Of a stretch of 64,000 bases of DNA, positions 26,841-37,323 are shown piece by piece. Both the position numbers and the translations under genes were made by a program. The stretch covers positions 1 to 64,000 of the forward strand of contig JAHLKX010000001.1 in NCBI GenBank assembly GCA_020444515.1. Reading direction: 5' to 3'. Numbering within the stretch: the stretch's first letter is position 1; every line of letters starts with the position of its first letter. The notes beneath the pieces are model-generated. The model made no database searches, was not told where the DNA came from, and saw only the letters and a program-made list of their open reading frames with translations. Source of the DNA: Bacteroidota bacterium. GTDB lineage: Bacteria; Bacteroidota; Bacteroidia; Bacteroidales; JAADJA01.

Positions 26841-29174
26841 TTAAAAAGGATATCCCACGGCCAATGAAAAGATATAATCGTTGAAAAATCCGCTATTGTT
26901 AAAAATCCATTTTTCAGCCCCATCGATAAAAGGTTTTCTGACAGGCACAGCGACATCGAGGCGAAAGATAAAATAATCGATGTCGACTCGGATTCCAAAT
27001 CCACTGCCAATGGCAATATCATCCAAAAACCTGTTAAATTCAAATTTACCTTGAGGCCGACTTTCATCATCGTTGATCAACCATACGTTCCCGGCATCAA
27101 TAAAAAAAGCTCCATACGTTTTATAAGTAATCGGGAAACGATATTCGATATTGCCAATTAGTTTAATCTCTCCTGACTGATCCAGGAATCCCTGGCTGCC
27201 AGTGGAGTCCGACGGGCTGTATTTCCCCGGGCCAATGGAGCGGGCATAAAAAGCCCTTATATCCTGGCTTCCTCCTGCAAAATACTGTTTCACATAGGGC
27301 AATACCTCTGAGTTGTTATAGGGCACACCTACCCCAACCAGTAGGCGAGTTGCAATTTGCCTCTTTTCGTTAAAGTAAATATAATAACGAAAATCGTTGG
27401 TGATCTTTGTATACTGTGAGTAAGGTGTCCCAAATAATTTACCAGGATCATCACTTCCCGGATCTTTCAGTCCGGTTGCATTATATATACTGTTTAGCAA
27501 GTTACCTGCCAAATCCAGGGTCATGTTGAGGTAATAGTGGTTGAATTGATTATTTTTGGGATTGTTGGTGTAGGTGGCACTGAGCAAAGATCCGATGATA
27601 AATTGTTCTTCAAAACTTTTTGCCACTTGCGGATAGTAAGTCAAAAATTCATCAAATTCTTTGGAGGTTTGGGTTAATCTTAAATAATCTGCCGAAAAGG
27701 GTTCAACTTTGAATACCATGCGGGGCGAATTTCTCCATGTATAACCAAACTTAAGTTGGGATAAGTTCATGCTATAATATTTTACCCGTTTTAAGGATCT
27801 AAAACCAATACTGGCATATGTTTTAGGAACATACCGCGGCGATTGATTCTTTAATCGGAGGGGGATCAGAAATCGTGGAATAGAAAGTTTAAGTTGTGTT
27901 CCTATTTCATAAGAATTGACCCCCAACTCATAGTATTTTGTTTTTGATCGTTTTTGCCATTCAAACCCACCATCTACCTGCAGGGTTAACTGTTCCGCCC
28001 CTTTAAAAATGTTTCGATGGCCAACGGATGCAATAGCTGAAGGTCCCAGGAAATCATTTGACTTTGTGGCGAAATTAATTTCAAGACTGGTTTGGATAGG
28101 CTTTAAAGGGATCAGGTCAATGGTAGCATCCAGTTGGTTGAGGGTGGTGTCTGGTACTTCAAAAGTAACATTCACTGATCGAAAAGCTGCCATGCCCTGT
28201 AAATACCGGGTAGTGTTTTCATGATCGCTATAAGTGTATCTTTTACCTGGCTTGACAGATAAATGTCGTGTGATAATCTTAGGCCTGAAATGTTGCCCGT
28301 CCGTCAAATATTGATAAGGATCCATGAATATCGAGTCTGTCGCTATTTGTTTTTTCTTTGTTGGATTATCATTCCTAATGCGGACAGTAACATTGCGAAT
28401 GGAGTAAGATTTATAAGCGTTTTCTGGTATTTTATCCTTTATGACCATCGTGAGGTCAACCTGTTTTTTACCTACAGTTGTATCTGCATGAAACAACAAG
28501 AAATCGGAGTTGAAAAAATAATGACCCTGGTTTTTCAGGACTTTGTTAACCCTGCTGCGTTCCTCCTCCAGGATTTTTAGCCAGTATTCATCACCGGGCC
28601 TGATCAATGTTTGAGACATAGAAGCGGAGATAATGCTATCGGCCCGTGTATGTTGATTGTAAAATTCAAACGTCCGGTAGGTGTAGGCTGGTTTGAAAAA
28701 TATATTGTATTTGGCCCTGACCTTCTTTTGATGTTTACCATATTCTTTGAGGTCCAGCTTAACATTGCTGTCAAAGTGCCCCATTTCGGCCAACCGCTGT
28801 TCCATCACTTTTGCCCTGAATTCGGGATTAACCTCCTTCAATAATACCGGAGGTTTTGCAAATACCTTGTGAATATAATAGCGAGGTCCCCATTTACCAG
28901 TGGGTTTGCAATAGTTGTAGATGGTCAGGCTGGTCCGCGGTAATAAAACTATTGGACGGTTGGTTTTTACCTTACCAACCAGATAAAGTTCATAGGCTTT
29001 CAGGGGTTTATTTTTGATCTTTTCAAATCCCTGCTCCGAAAACCAGGTATAGGTATATAATTTTTCATCTTCAGCCAGAAATTTTATATTGGAGCACGAT
29101 TGCAAGAACCAAGCCCACAGTATCAGGACCAATGGTGATCTAAGCCGTAATCTCAATAAACCTGGGTTTATCAA
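26841..29174 (-). CDS. tamL: TamL-type lipidated BamA/TamA-family protein
   Basis: 777 residues. A signal ending FLQSC places a lipidated cysteine at C27, the feature that separates Bacteroidota TamL from TamA. The N-terminal half contains POTRA-like regions (RNVTVRIRNDN, FRSVNVTFEVPD). The C-terminal half is an Omp85-type barrel with the conserved turn ARSIGPG and the stretches EIKLIGNIEYRFPI and GAFFIDAGNVW. It ends with an aromatic residue (VGYPF), as expected for barrel insertion. It lies 60 bp downstream of tamB on the same strand. Confidence 0.9.
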   Translation of the reverse strand: MINPGLLRLRLRSPLVLILWAWFLQSCSNIKFLAEDEKLYTYTWFSEQGFEKIKNKPLKAYELYLVGKVKTNRPIVLLPRTSLTIYNYCKPTGKWGPRYYIHKVFAKPPVLLKEVNPEFRAKVMEQRLAEMGHFDSNVKLDLKEYGKHQKKVRAKYNIFFKPAYTYRTFEFYNQHTRADSIISASMSQTLIRPGDEYWLKILEEERSRVNKVLKNQGHYFFNSDFLLFHADTTVGKKQVDLTMVIKDKIPENAYKSYSIRNVTVRIRNDNPTKKKQIATDSIFMDPYQYLTDGQHFRPKIITRHLSVKPGKRYTYSDHENTTRYLQGMAAFRSVNVTFEVPDTTLNQLDATIDLIPLKPIQTSLEINFATKSNDFLGPSAIASVGHRNIFKGAEQLTLQVDGGFEWQKRSKTKYYELGVNSYEIGTQLKLSIPRFLIPLRLKNQSPRYVPKTYASIGFRSLKRVKYYSMNLSQLKFGYTWRNSPRMVFKVEPFSADYLRLTQTSKEFDEFLTYYPQVAKSFEEQFIIGSLLSATYTNNPKNNQFNHYYLNMTLDLAGNLLNSIYNATGLKDPGSDDPGKLFGTPYSQYTKITNDFRYYIYFNEKRQIATRLLVGVGVPYNNSEVLPYVKQYFAGGSQDIRAFYARSIGPGKYSPSDSTGSQGFLDQSGEIKLIGNIEYRFPITYKTYGAFFIDAGNVWLINDDESRPQGKFEFNRFLDDIAIGSGFGIRVDIDYFIFRLDVAVPVRKPFIDGAEKWIFNNSGFFNDYIFSLAVGYPF

Positions 29175-29234
29175 CGAATGAATATTATTTTCTGATTGCC
29201 TTTCCAGAAACTTAGTTTTAATTGGTTTAACTAT

Positions 29235-32200
29235 TTACTGTGATTTTCCCTTCCTTTCCTGCCGTTTATCATTGTTGAATACATTACCAATGGAGTCATA
29301 TTCCTTGCTGAAACGAATGCCACCTCCGGTTTCAATCACTTCACCCTCCAGCAAACCTTCGTATTTGTTTTTCCTGAAAAATACCCCTTTATAAGTACCG
29401 TCCGCTGTAATTTTAAGTTCTATCTCCAGCTCATTTTGCACGAAGTGGGAGTTGGTTTGATCGGCATCCGCGTCGGTGGTTACACCCAGGCTCCCCTTGT
29501 AGTTAATACGGGCCCTGTCATTCAGGAAACTCTTACCAATATTGTAGTAGTAGTTTCTACGTAAGACGGCATCGCCCGAGGTATTATAGTCCTTAAAAGA
29601 TTGAACATCAAATTTAAGATCTACAAAACTGATGTTCTCACTGATTAGGTGATTCAAATGACTGGCATAAAATTTATCTATCCGTGCATTGGAAGTGGTT
29701 GTAGATCCCAGCTCATCTCCATGGAGGCTGATTAGAAAAGACCCCCTGACAAGCAGGTTCAGCGCATTTACATTTCTTTCTTTTTCAGTAAGTTGTGCTA
29801 AACGTGATGATACAAGGGCATCGGAGGTCTCCTGAGAAATGTCAAAACGAAGCTGCAGGTCGTTAAGTTCACCTTCCATGTAAAGGAGAATTTTAAACAT
29901 CATAACCTTAGGATCGCTGGACATCAGGCCTTCAGTAGACGCCCTCACTTCAGAGGAGGCCACAATTTTCAAATAAGGATTATAAACATCATTGGACAGG
30001 GTAATAAAGCTACCGGGTTCGATGGTATATTCTTCTACTGTAACCATGGGAATGGCGTAATGCAGGATGCCGCTCTCAATTCCGAACATCCCTGATATTT
30101 CTGAATTGCTTTCTACAACGGTATAATTGATTAATCCATCCATGGAGGCTTGCAAGAAATCTTTCCCGCCATTATCGAAAAAAAGATTGAAAGTAGTTCC
30201 TTCTTCTATTTCAATTAGCGATTTGAAATTGCTAAACATTTGCATGCTCAAAAATGAACCGGCTTCCTTAGCGTCTTTATTGGATAATGTTCCCGGATCG
30301 AAGCGGTTGAATTGCACAATGCCTTCATTATCATCCATGGCCAGTTCATCCGGAAAAGTATAGGTGATATTTGAAGTTTTATCGATCCTGACATTGGCAG
30401 TCACCTTAATATTATTTGAAGGGCCTTTAATTTCAATATCCGTTTGTGCTTTCAACAGTCCATAAAGGATTTCATTTTCACTTTTTGGAGCGTTCATGAT
30501 TTCCATGTTGTCGGTAATAATCTGGAGGTTGTGGTATGTGTTCCCCTGCGGATTAAGGGAAAGCGATCCTATGATTTTTGCCTCCTGATCCTTTGTGTTT
30601 CTGAATGAAAAATTATTGAACTGAACCACATTGTTTAATATTTCGATGGGCTCATTCCCGAAAGTAAAGGTATTGTTCAGCGGAATGACACGGGTGCCCG
30701 CATCTTTAAATTTTATGAAACCACTTAATTCAGGGGATTCATTCGTTCCTTTTACTCTTAATTGACCTTCCATATTGCCTTTGGCATCGGTTATATATTC
30801 GGATAAAATATAATTCATTTGACCAAGGTCAAGTTGATTGATATCGAGTTCAATATCTATAGGTGTTATAACGGGCCCGGATGAGATGTGTCCGGTGAGC
30901 TGAATGTCTTCATGGTCACCGGTCAGGGCCATGACGAAGTTGAGAGAATCCGCATTATAGGAAAAGGATGACAGATTCAGACGACCTAATTCAAAGTCGT
31001 AGAGTTTCATTTCATCAATAGTCAGTTTTCCCAGGATCTCAGGTGAATCATATATATTTCTGAAATTAAAATGAGCATTGGCAGTTCCTGATACCAGTGT
31101 GTCCAATGCTAAAAGTTGTTCGATACTTCCCATCTCAAAATTTATCAATTCCAATTCAATATCCTGGGGCTTATCCTGTTCAGGTGTGTCGATCAAAATT
31201 TTCTGTTGCCCGCTTGACACATTAAAACCGCTGAAAATTACATAGGCCGGGTTGATTTCCACCTGGTTGTCTGCGCTGATCTCCCAGGGATCATAACTGA
31301 AGATCAGACTATCTTTAATGAAATGTAAAACAGTACTATTTCCCAATGTATCAAGCTTCAATGTTATGTCTATATAAGGATTTGAAAAAGAATCGAAATA
31401 CTGCAGCCGAGTGGTCAACATCGAATTCCTGAAGGCCCCGGATAAATCGATAAAACCACTGATTAAGTCGTCCATTGCAATATCTGAAGCAAGATTGTAT
31501 TCGAGATTATTGGATGTACCCCGGGCAGAAAACTTCAGACTATCCGAACTGATGTTTTGATATACTATACCAGGTAATGATAAATTGAAGTTGAGCTGAT
31601 CGTTCGATGGATTAAAAGATCCTTCCAGTTCCAACTCACTAAAAGACGGATAATCCGGGAAAAACAGCCTGGCAAAAGCCTCCGGGTATTCCAGTTTTCC
31701 CTGTAAATCAAATTCCGGGAAGCCGAAAGGTACGGAATCGGTTTCGTAGTCCGACAGATAATAACCAGGGAGATGGGCTACAGAATGGATGAATTCACCC
31801 ACCGGTACCTTACAAAAAAAGTCAAGGTTGTAGAAAAAGCTTTTGAGGTGAAAATCTGTATTAAGCGGACTGGTTGAAAAGGATAACTTGACCGGGTGCA
31901 TATTGTAAAGGGTATCAGGCAACCGGAAGTCGAGGCTACGTATATCGGTTGATACCATGAATTCATCCAACGAATAATAGTTGACCTGAATGGAAGTTTC
32001 ACTGCTTAAACTGAAGGGTGAAGGATACAGGTGTAACCGGTATAAATCAATTTTTTGAAGATTGAAATTACCAGCCATTACCAAATTGTCTTTAGAAAAC
32101 TCCCCATTGACCGAAATGTTAAAATGGATGCTCGTATCAGGTGAATGAATCTCTGACTTGAATAATCCTTGAGTCAATTCTCCATTTATATTCAGGTCAT

Positions 32201-34088
32201 GGAATGAATTGCCCTGATAATTAATCCGATCAACCACAAATTTAAGACCCGCATCTGAATTATATAGTTCCTTTGCATTCCAGTGTGCATCAAGCGAAAA
32301 ATCCAATGTATCCATGCCGAAGTCCAGAATTTTATCAAGCTTTTGAAGACGGGCCTGCATTGAAGTCTTATAACTTGCATGCTCATCAAGGTTGGCTGAA
32401 ACCCTGATGTCAGAAATTATTCCAATATCAGAATTTAGGTCTCCCAGGAAATGGTGGGATGAACCATTCACCTGATACCAGCCGGTAATTTTCAGCATTT
32501 CAGGAAGGCCCAGAAAAGGGTCAGGTAGGTCAAGGTTTATAATTTTGATTATATCCTTGCGGCTCGTGGTCACTTTTTGTAATTCGAGATCTACCCTGAG
32601 CATACCGGGATTATTGATGTTTTCAATTTCTCCATGGGTATAGATAGCCGTTGAATCTAGATAATCCAGCTTGAAATCATTGATTCGAATTGCCTTATCA
32701 GACCCTTTCAGGTTCGTAGATAATGAAAATCCGTTGTTGAGAAAACCATCGGCAAGTCCCAGTTCAGGTCCATCGACGGCATAAAAATAATGGATATCCT
32801 GCATGTTGTTGGCATCAATGGCCAATTTCAGGTCGAAAAACTGGCCAACGGTTTCAGAGTAGTTTGTCGGACTGAGACTGGTTTCGAGTTCTACTTTATA
32901 TTGAGCTGCATTTGTTACCAGGCTCATGTTTTGGATGAAAAAAGAAGAATCTCGGTGAAATAAATGTGCATTCCAGTTTTTTATGGTCAGTCTATTTTTC
33001 TCCTTACCGCTCAAATCCGTAATTTTAAGCGAAAGGGTATCGGTGTCCACGATAATATCTGACAGCCTACCCGAAAGTTGATGGATATCCATATGATCAT
33101 TGTTAAAATGACCACCCGGATCAGGTGCATCTAAATTATCAAGGGTCAGTCGAAAGTCTTTCAAGTCCAACCTGTCACTTTCCACACGCCACAGGTACTG
33201 TCCCCAGTTCAGATAATCATCGCTGGCAGGCATTGTGTCAACGGATGGTAGAAAGCTGATGGCACAGGTGATGCTATTGATAAAACCATTGCTAATGGCC
33301 ACTTTGGAATGGGTCAGGTCTAAAAGCAAATCGTCAACACCCACCTGATCTCCCCCAGCATTAAAAATGATGGCACCACTGGAGTCAATAAAAGTAAATT
33401 CAACATGACGAAGGTTAACATCCTGCACCCTGATATCGGCAAATTCAAAAGCTGAAGTATCTGGATCATCATCAGGTAAGATTACATCTAGCGATTCATA
33501 GCTCACATAAGTTTTACTGATGTCCAGGGATTTAAATTCAATAAGTTTGTTGAGATTAAGCGTTCCCAGAAAAAAGTGTGCTTTTCCAATGTCAAGGATC
33601 AATTCAAATCCATTAATTTCTTCATCACGGTACTTGAAATAACAAGATTCTACTATCAGTTTGTGAATGCCGACTTCCCAGGGTAAATCATTGTCCGAAG
33701 CTGGATCGATGGGTTCTCTTGTAGTTGTGTCTGACGGGATTTGTGCCAGTAATTTCCCAATGTCTCCTTTTCCATTCCTGAGCCCGGCACTTTGCACAAT
33801 CAAATGCTTGTGAAGCAAAGGCCATAACTCGATATTTATATTAAATTCTCCAAGATATGCGAGCGTATCGGTTGCTGTTCCTGCAATTAGAATATCATGA
33901 ACCTTTAATTTTTTTGGAAATCCCAGCCTTATATCTCCGATGGAGACTTCCGCATTTAATTGTTCATTCAGTAAGGAAACTGAAACAGTTTTGAGCTTTC
34001 GTTGAACCGGTGGGAGCATCATGACTAGTTGCAACAAAATCAGCAATCCAATTATGGATAAAACGGATACCATCAGGATTTTAGCCAT
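29235..34088 (-). CDS. tamB: TamB-like translocation/assembly module protein
   Basis: 1617 residues. An N-terminal transmembrane anchor (VLSIIGLLILLQLVMML) is followed by a long repetitive beta-rich region (the predicted hydrophobic groove) and a C-terminal DUF490/TamB domain of about 400 residues. Proteins of this family span the periplasm and are now thought to carry phospholipids between membranes. It is directly followed by tamL and preceded by another AsmA-like protein. A few in-frame codons upstream (KYKFLRR) hint that the true start might lie higher, but no standard start codon is seen there. Confidence 0.92.
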   Translation of the reverse strand: MAKILMVSVLSIIGLLILLQLVMMLPPVQRKLKTVSVSLLNEQLNAEVSIGDIRLGFPKKLKVHDILIAGTATDTLAYLGEFNINIELWPLLHKHLIVQSAGLRNGKGDIGKLLAQIPSDTTTREPIDPASDNDLPWEVGIHKLIVESCYFKYRDEEINGFELILDIGKAHFFLGTLNLNKLIEFKSLDISKTYVSYESLDVILPDDDPDTSAFEFADIRVQDVNLRHVEFTFIDSSGAIIFNAGGDQVGVDDLLLDLTHSKVAISNGFINSITCAISFLPSVDTMPASDDYLNWGQYLWRVESDRLDLKDFRLTLDNLDAPDPGGHFNNDHMDIHQLSGRLSDIIVDTDTLSLKITDLSGKEKNRLTIKNWNAHLFHRDSSFFIQNMSLVTNAAQYKVELETSLSPTNYSETVGQFFDLKLAIDANNMQDIHYFYAVDGPELGLADGFLNNGFSLSTNLKGSDKAIRINDFKLDYLDSTAIYTHGEIENINNPGMLRVDLELQKVTTSRKDIIKIINLDLPDPFLGLPEMLKITGWYQVNGSSHHFLGDLNSDIGIISDIRVSANLDEHASYKTSMQARLQKLDKILDFGMDTLDFSLDAHWNAKELYNSDAGLKFVVDRINYQGNSFHDLNINGELTQGLFKSEIHSPDTSIHFNISVNGEFSKDNLVMAGNFNLQKIDLYRLHLYPSPFSLSSETSIQVNYYSLDEFMVSTDIRSLDFRLPDTLYNMHPVKLSFSTSPLNTDFHLKSFFYNLDFFCKVPVGEFIHSVAHLPGYYLSDYETDSVPFGFPEFDLQGKLEYPEAFARLFFPDYPSFSELELEGSFNPSNDQLNFNLSLPGIVYQNISSDSLKFSARGTSNNLEYNLASDIAMDDLISGFIDLSGAFRNSMLTTRLQYFDSFSNPYIDITLKLDTLGNSTVLHFIKDSLIFSYDPWEISADNQVEINPAYVIFSGFNVSSGQQKILIDTPEQDKPQDIELELINFEMGSIEQLLALDTLVSGTANAHFNFRNIYDSPEILGKLTIDEMKLYDFELGRLNLSSFSYNADSLNFVMALTGDHEDIQLTGHISSGPVITPIDIELDINQLDLGQMNYILSEYITDAKGNMEGQLRVKGTNESPELSGFIKFKDAGTRVIPLNNTFTFGNEPIEILNNVVQFNNFSFRNTKDQEAKIIGSLSLNPQGNTYHNLQIITDNMEIMNAPKSENEILYGLLKAQTDIEIKGPSNNIKVTANVRIDKTSNITYTFPDELAMDDNEGIVQFNRFDPGTLSNKDAKEAGSFLSMQMFSNFKSLIEIEEGTTFNLFFDNGGKDFLQASMDGLINYTVVESNSEISGMFGIESGILHYAIPMVTVEEYTIEPGSFITLSNDVYNPYLKIVASSEVRASTEGLMSSDPKVMMFKILLYMEGELNDLQLRFDISQETSDALVSSRLAQLTEKERNVNALNLLVRGSFLISLHGDELGSTTTSNARIDKFYASHLNHLISENISFVDLKFDVQSFKDYNTSGDAVLRRNYYYNIGKSFLNDRARINYKGSLGVTTDADADQTNSHFVQNELEIELKITADGTYKGVFFRKNKYEGLLEGEVIETGGGIRFSKEYDSIGNVFNNDKRQERKGKSQ

Positions 34089-34157
34089 CCTGCGAAGGAA
34101 CTTGTATTTATGAATTTTTTTAATAACCTATTGCTTAATTAAAATTATTAGCCAATA

Positions 34158-37100
34158 TCATTGAATGGCTTGTTTTTGCTTGAAATAATTGGATGATGCA
34201 TTGATAACCTGCATGAGGTTTTCCTGGTTTTTTTTGAACTCCCGCTTACTTCCCAGGCTGACTTTTCCATCTGATAATGGGCCAAGCATTTTCAGATAAA
34301 TTCTTGAATCATTTTCCATATTTGCCTCTCCATCAATTGTTTGGATCAATCTTTTCTTTTTCGATCTGAAAAAAAGATCGCTGAGACTAACTTCAATATC
34401 CAGATTCATATCCCTTTGATCGAGGTCAACCTCACCGAATACGCCCAGATTAGCAATATTGTCATTCATAAAAACATCCCTGAAATATATTTTGTTTTGA
34501 AAAAGTACCGCATTGATATTCATTTGACTCACGATCATATTGTCCTTTGATTTATGACCGACAAAAAATAATGTTTCTTCTATGGGTTTAACTTTTTCGA
34601 ATTCGGCATGGTGAATCCTGGCATTGAATATCCAGGCATTATCACTTTTGACAGGCACCAGATTTTTATTCAGTCTAAAATAGAAATGAGAAGTCCAGGA
34701 CAGGTTGCCAGAGGTGTTATGTTCAGTAAATACGTCTTGGCCAAAATTATTGAATGCTTGAAAAAATTGGGTCAGATCAATTTCTTTGGTATTTGAATAA
34801 AGGTACCCTGTGCGGGTATCATCATGATCAGGGATTAAATGACCGTAAATTTTGGTTTTCCCTCCCGCAAAATCAAAATCAAGGTTTTCGAGGTTAAGGA
34901 TATCGTTTTTGAAATCAAATTTTAAATCTAGGTTGTGAATGGTTGCATTGTTGTATGACAAGTGGCCTGCCTGAATGGTCAAAGAAAGATCCCTGATGGC
35001 AGGCCAGTCATGTCTGACTTTGTTTTCATGGCTTTGATTTTTTTGATCCAGATCAGGGATTCCCAATGCTTCCAGATCCAGAAGATCATTGATGCTGAGG
35101 CTGTCGATAATTAGGTCTGCAGTTCCTGCATATTGGATGTTTTTATTTCTGAAATTCTGAATGGTAATATACAGTTCAAGATTTCCAAAGGGTAGGTCCG
35201 TTTTAAAATCTCTGATCTCAATTTCCGCTTCCGTAGCCCGCAGATCAAACCGGGTATTTTCCAATTCGACATCTTTATACTTCATTGTGCGGGAGTTGAT
35301 TCCAATGGCAATGTCAATTTCGTCAGGATATTTAATAGGTTTTTTGATTTTTGATTCTTTGGGGCCCAGATGAAATGTATTTATAATTTTCTCTATTTCT
35401 AAATGGTCGATATCAATATCTCCCAGCAAGCGGATATTCTTGATGCCCGAGGAATCAAGATCCACTTTTCCATTCAGCATCGAATGACCTTCAAAGGCAT
35501 CTATTTCCAGGCGATTGAGCTCAATCGTACCGATCTTTGCTTCAGAAAAGCTTATAACACCGTTACCGTCGACTGCACCCTCTTCAAAGTCGAAACCAAA
35601 GTTGCGTACCTGCAGTTTTTCAGGTTGCAATCGACAATCCAGGTTTATATTTTTTAAAGCACCATAACCGGTAACCAGATTGTCGCCTGTGATTAAAAAA
35701 TCAAGCGCCAACTTCGAAAAAGGCGGTATCGAAAATCCCTGGTCCTTTTGATCTTTTTTACCTGCATCGATTTTTGTCAAATCCAGATCATCGAAATGAA
35801 GTGTAAACTGTCCAACCAGTTTCTCTTCGTTCGGTATTACAAGGCGATCCAGGTTTTCAAGGAGTCCCTCAAAATGGAAAGCTGATTTATTAAAAGTACC
35901 GACCAGGGTCGTAATTTCAAGGATATGATTATTCAGGATGGTTGATCCGTTCAATAGCTCCAGTTCATATCCTTGGTCATTGAGCATAAGGGCCAGGTTA
36001 TGCACATCGATTTTACCGGAAGCAAGTTGTCTGCCTTCGAGGTGAAACTGCCTGATCTCATTGATCTTCCCTTTTAGTTTTAAATCAAGGTCAATGGAAC
36101 CCCTCAATTGAATGTTCCCTGTATTTTTCATAAGATGCTCTAAATCCAGCATGGCCACCAGATGAGCATCAACCAGTGGATCGTGAAGGTTGTTGAGTTG
36201 GAACCTTCCATGAATATAACTTTCATTCACCTGAGCATGAATGGTGTCAATAACAAGTTCGACGGTTTGTGGCGAGTGTCCCTCCCCATTGTTATAATTG
36301 CCTGAAATTTTTTGCACATTGAGAGGATAGGGAAGAACTTCACCCTCGAAAAGTGCACCGGTTATTGAAAAGTCAAGTTCAGAGTAGGGCCTCAGAAAAG
36401 GATTGACAAATCCTTTCTGGTTATATGATAATGCCAGCTTAGCTTCGGTATTGGTTTGCTTTAAGTCCATACCAGAATGAAATTCAAACAGATCCAGGAA
36501 AGCGTCAAAGTTGTCCTCACCTGAAATATGAAGCTCCATTTGTTGACCCGTTCCGTGTGGCTTCATCATAAACCGCGGTATTAATTTCAGGTCGTGGGCC
36601 ATGAGATATCCGCTTTTTAATTCTTTTATTCCCGTATACCGGTTGACAATCAGTTTTATATTGTGACCCGTTACCGGTATGCTGGCAAATAATACCGTAT
36701 TATTGGAAATCAGGGTGTCAAGTCTGCCTTCCATTTCTCCTGTAAATTGCAGGATGGAGTCAATAGAGGTAATCTTCAGATGGGCCTCTTCAATGGATAT
36801 ACAGGTTCGGTTACCTTTTATTTGATTGGCAAAATACAAGCTGCTTCTTTTCAATATTATTTTATCGGCATCGAGGAGCAGAGCAGTATGGATGCTGTCC
36901 GATTTTTTATCTTTTCCTGACAGTATTTTAGGTTTGTGACCCAGGCTGTCGATTACTGAATGAAAGGTGGCATCAACAATTAATAGTTTGACTAATTTTA
37001 CTTTCCGTTGGATCAACTGGACCGGATTTAATAAAATTTCTACCCTTCCAATTTGCGAAAGAATCGCAGTGTCATCTTTGATGGTTATTCCTTTTAATTC

Positions 37101-37304
37101 GATTTGGGCATTCGGGAATTTCTTCAGGTATGAAAAACTCAGGTCTGAAAATTCGATTTGTTCCCCAAATTCAGAATTGACAAAATGAACAAATTCATCA
37201 TGAACAGTTTGATGATGCATTTTTGATACAATAAACAGAACCAGAACAGGGGTAGTAATTAAAACCAGCAGTATAACCAGTATGATCTTTGTTCTCTTTT
37301 TCAT
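34158..37304 (-). CDS. AsmA-family envelope protein
   Basis: 1048 residues with an N-terminal anchor (IILVILLVLITTPVLVLFIV) and the AsmA-type N-domain FPNAQIELKGITIKDD. It continues as a long beta-rich groove and closes with the AsmA_2-like region (LVPVKSDNAWIFNARIHHAEFE ... VDLDQRDMNLDIEVSLSDLF). AsmA, TamB and related proteins form one superfamily of bridge-like lipid transporters. It lies 19 bp after the AI-2E gene and 69 bp before tamB, so all are probably one transcript. Confidence 0.88.
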   Translation of the reverse strand: MKKRTKIILVILLVLITTPVLVLFIVSKMHHQTVHDEFVHFVNSEFGEQIEFSDLSFSYLKKFPNAQIELKGITIKDDTAILSQIGRVEILLNPVQLIQRKVKLVKLLIVDATFHSVIDSLGHKPKILSGKDKKSDSIHTALLLDADKIILKRSSLYFANQIKGNRTCISIEEAHLKITSIDSILQFTGEMEGRLDTLISNNTVLFASIPVTGHNIKLIVNRYTGIKELKSGYLMAHDLKLIPRFMMKPHGTGQQMELHISGEDNFDAFLDLFEFHSGMDLKQTNTEAKLALSYNQKGFVNPFLRPYSELDFSITGALFEGEVLPYPLNVQKISGNYNNGEGHSPQTVELVIDTIHAQVNESYIHGRFQLNNLHDPLVDAHLVAMLDLEHLMKNTGNIQLRGSIDLDLKLKGKINEIRQFHLEGRQLASGKIDVHNLALMLNDQGYELELLNGSTILNNHILEITTLVGTFNKSAFHFEGLLENLDRLVIPNEEKLVGQFTLHFDDLDLTKIDAGKKDQKDQGFSIPPFSKLALDFLITGDNLVTGYGALKNINLDCRLQPEKLQVRNFGFDFEEGAVDGNGVISFSEAKIGTIELNRLEIDAFEGHSMLNGKVDLDSSGIKNIRLLGDIDIDHLEIEKIINTFHLGPKESKIKKPIKYPDEIDIAIGINSRTMKYKDVELENTRFDLRATEAEIEIRDFKTDLPFGNLELYITIQNFRNKNIQYAGTADLIIDSLSINDLLDLEALGIPDLDQKNQSHENKVRHDWPAIRDLSLTIQAGHLSYNNATIHNLDLKFDFKNDILNLENLDFDFAGGKTKIYGHLIPDHDDTRTGYLYSNTKEIDLTQFFQAFNNFGQDVFTEHNTSGNLSWTSHFYFRLNKNLVPVKSDNAWIFNARIHHAEFEKVKPIEETLFFVGHKSKDNMIVSQMNINAVLFQNKIYFRDVFMNDNIANLGVFGEVDLDQRDMNLDIEVSLSDLFFRSKKKRLIQTIDGEANMENDSRIYLKMLGPLSDGKVSLGSKREFKKNQENLMQVINASSNYFKQKQAIQ

Positions 37305-37323
37305 GAATATACAGTAATGAGAA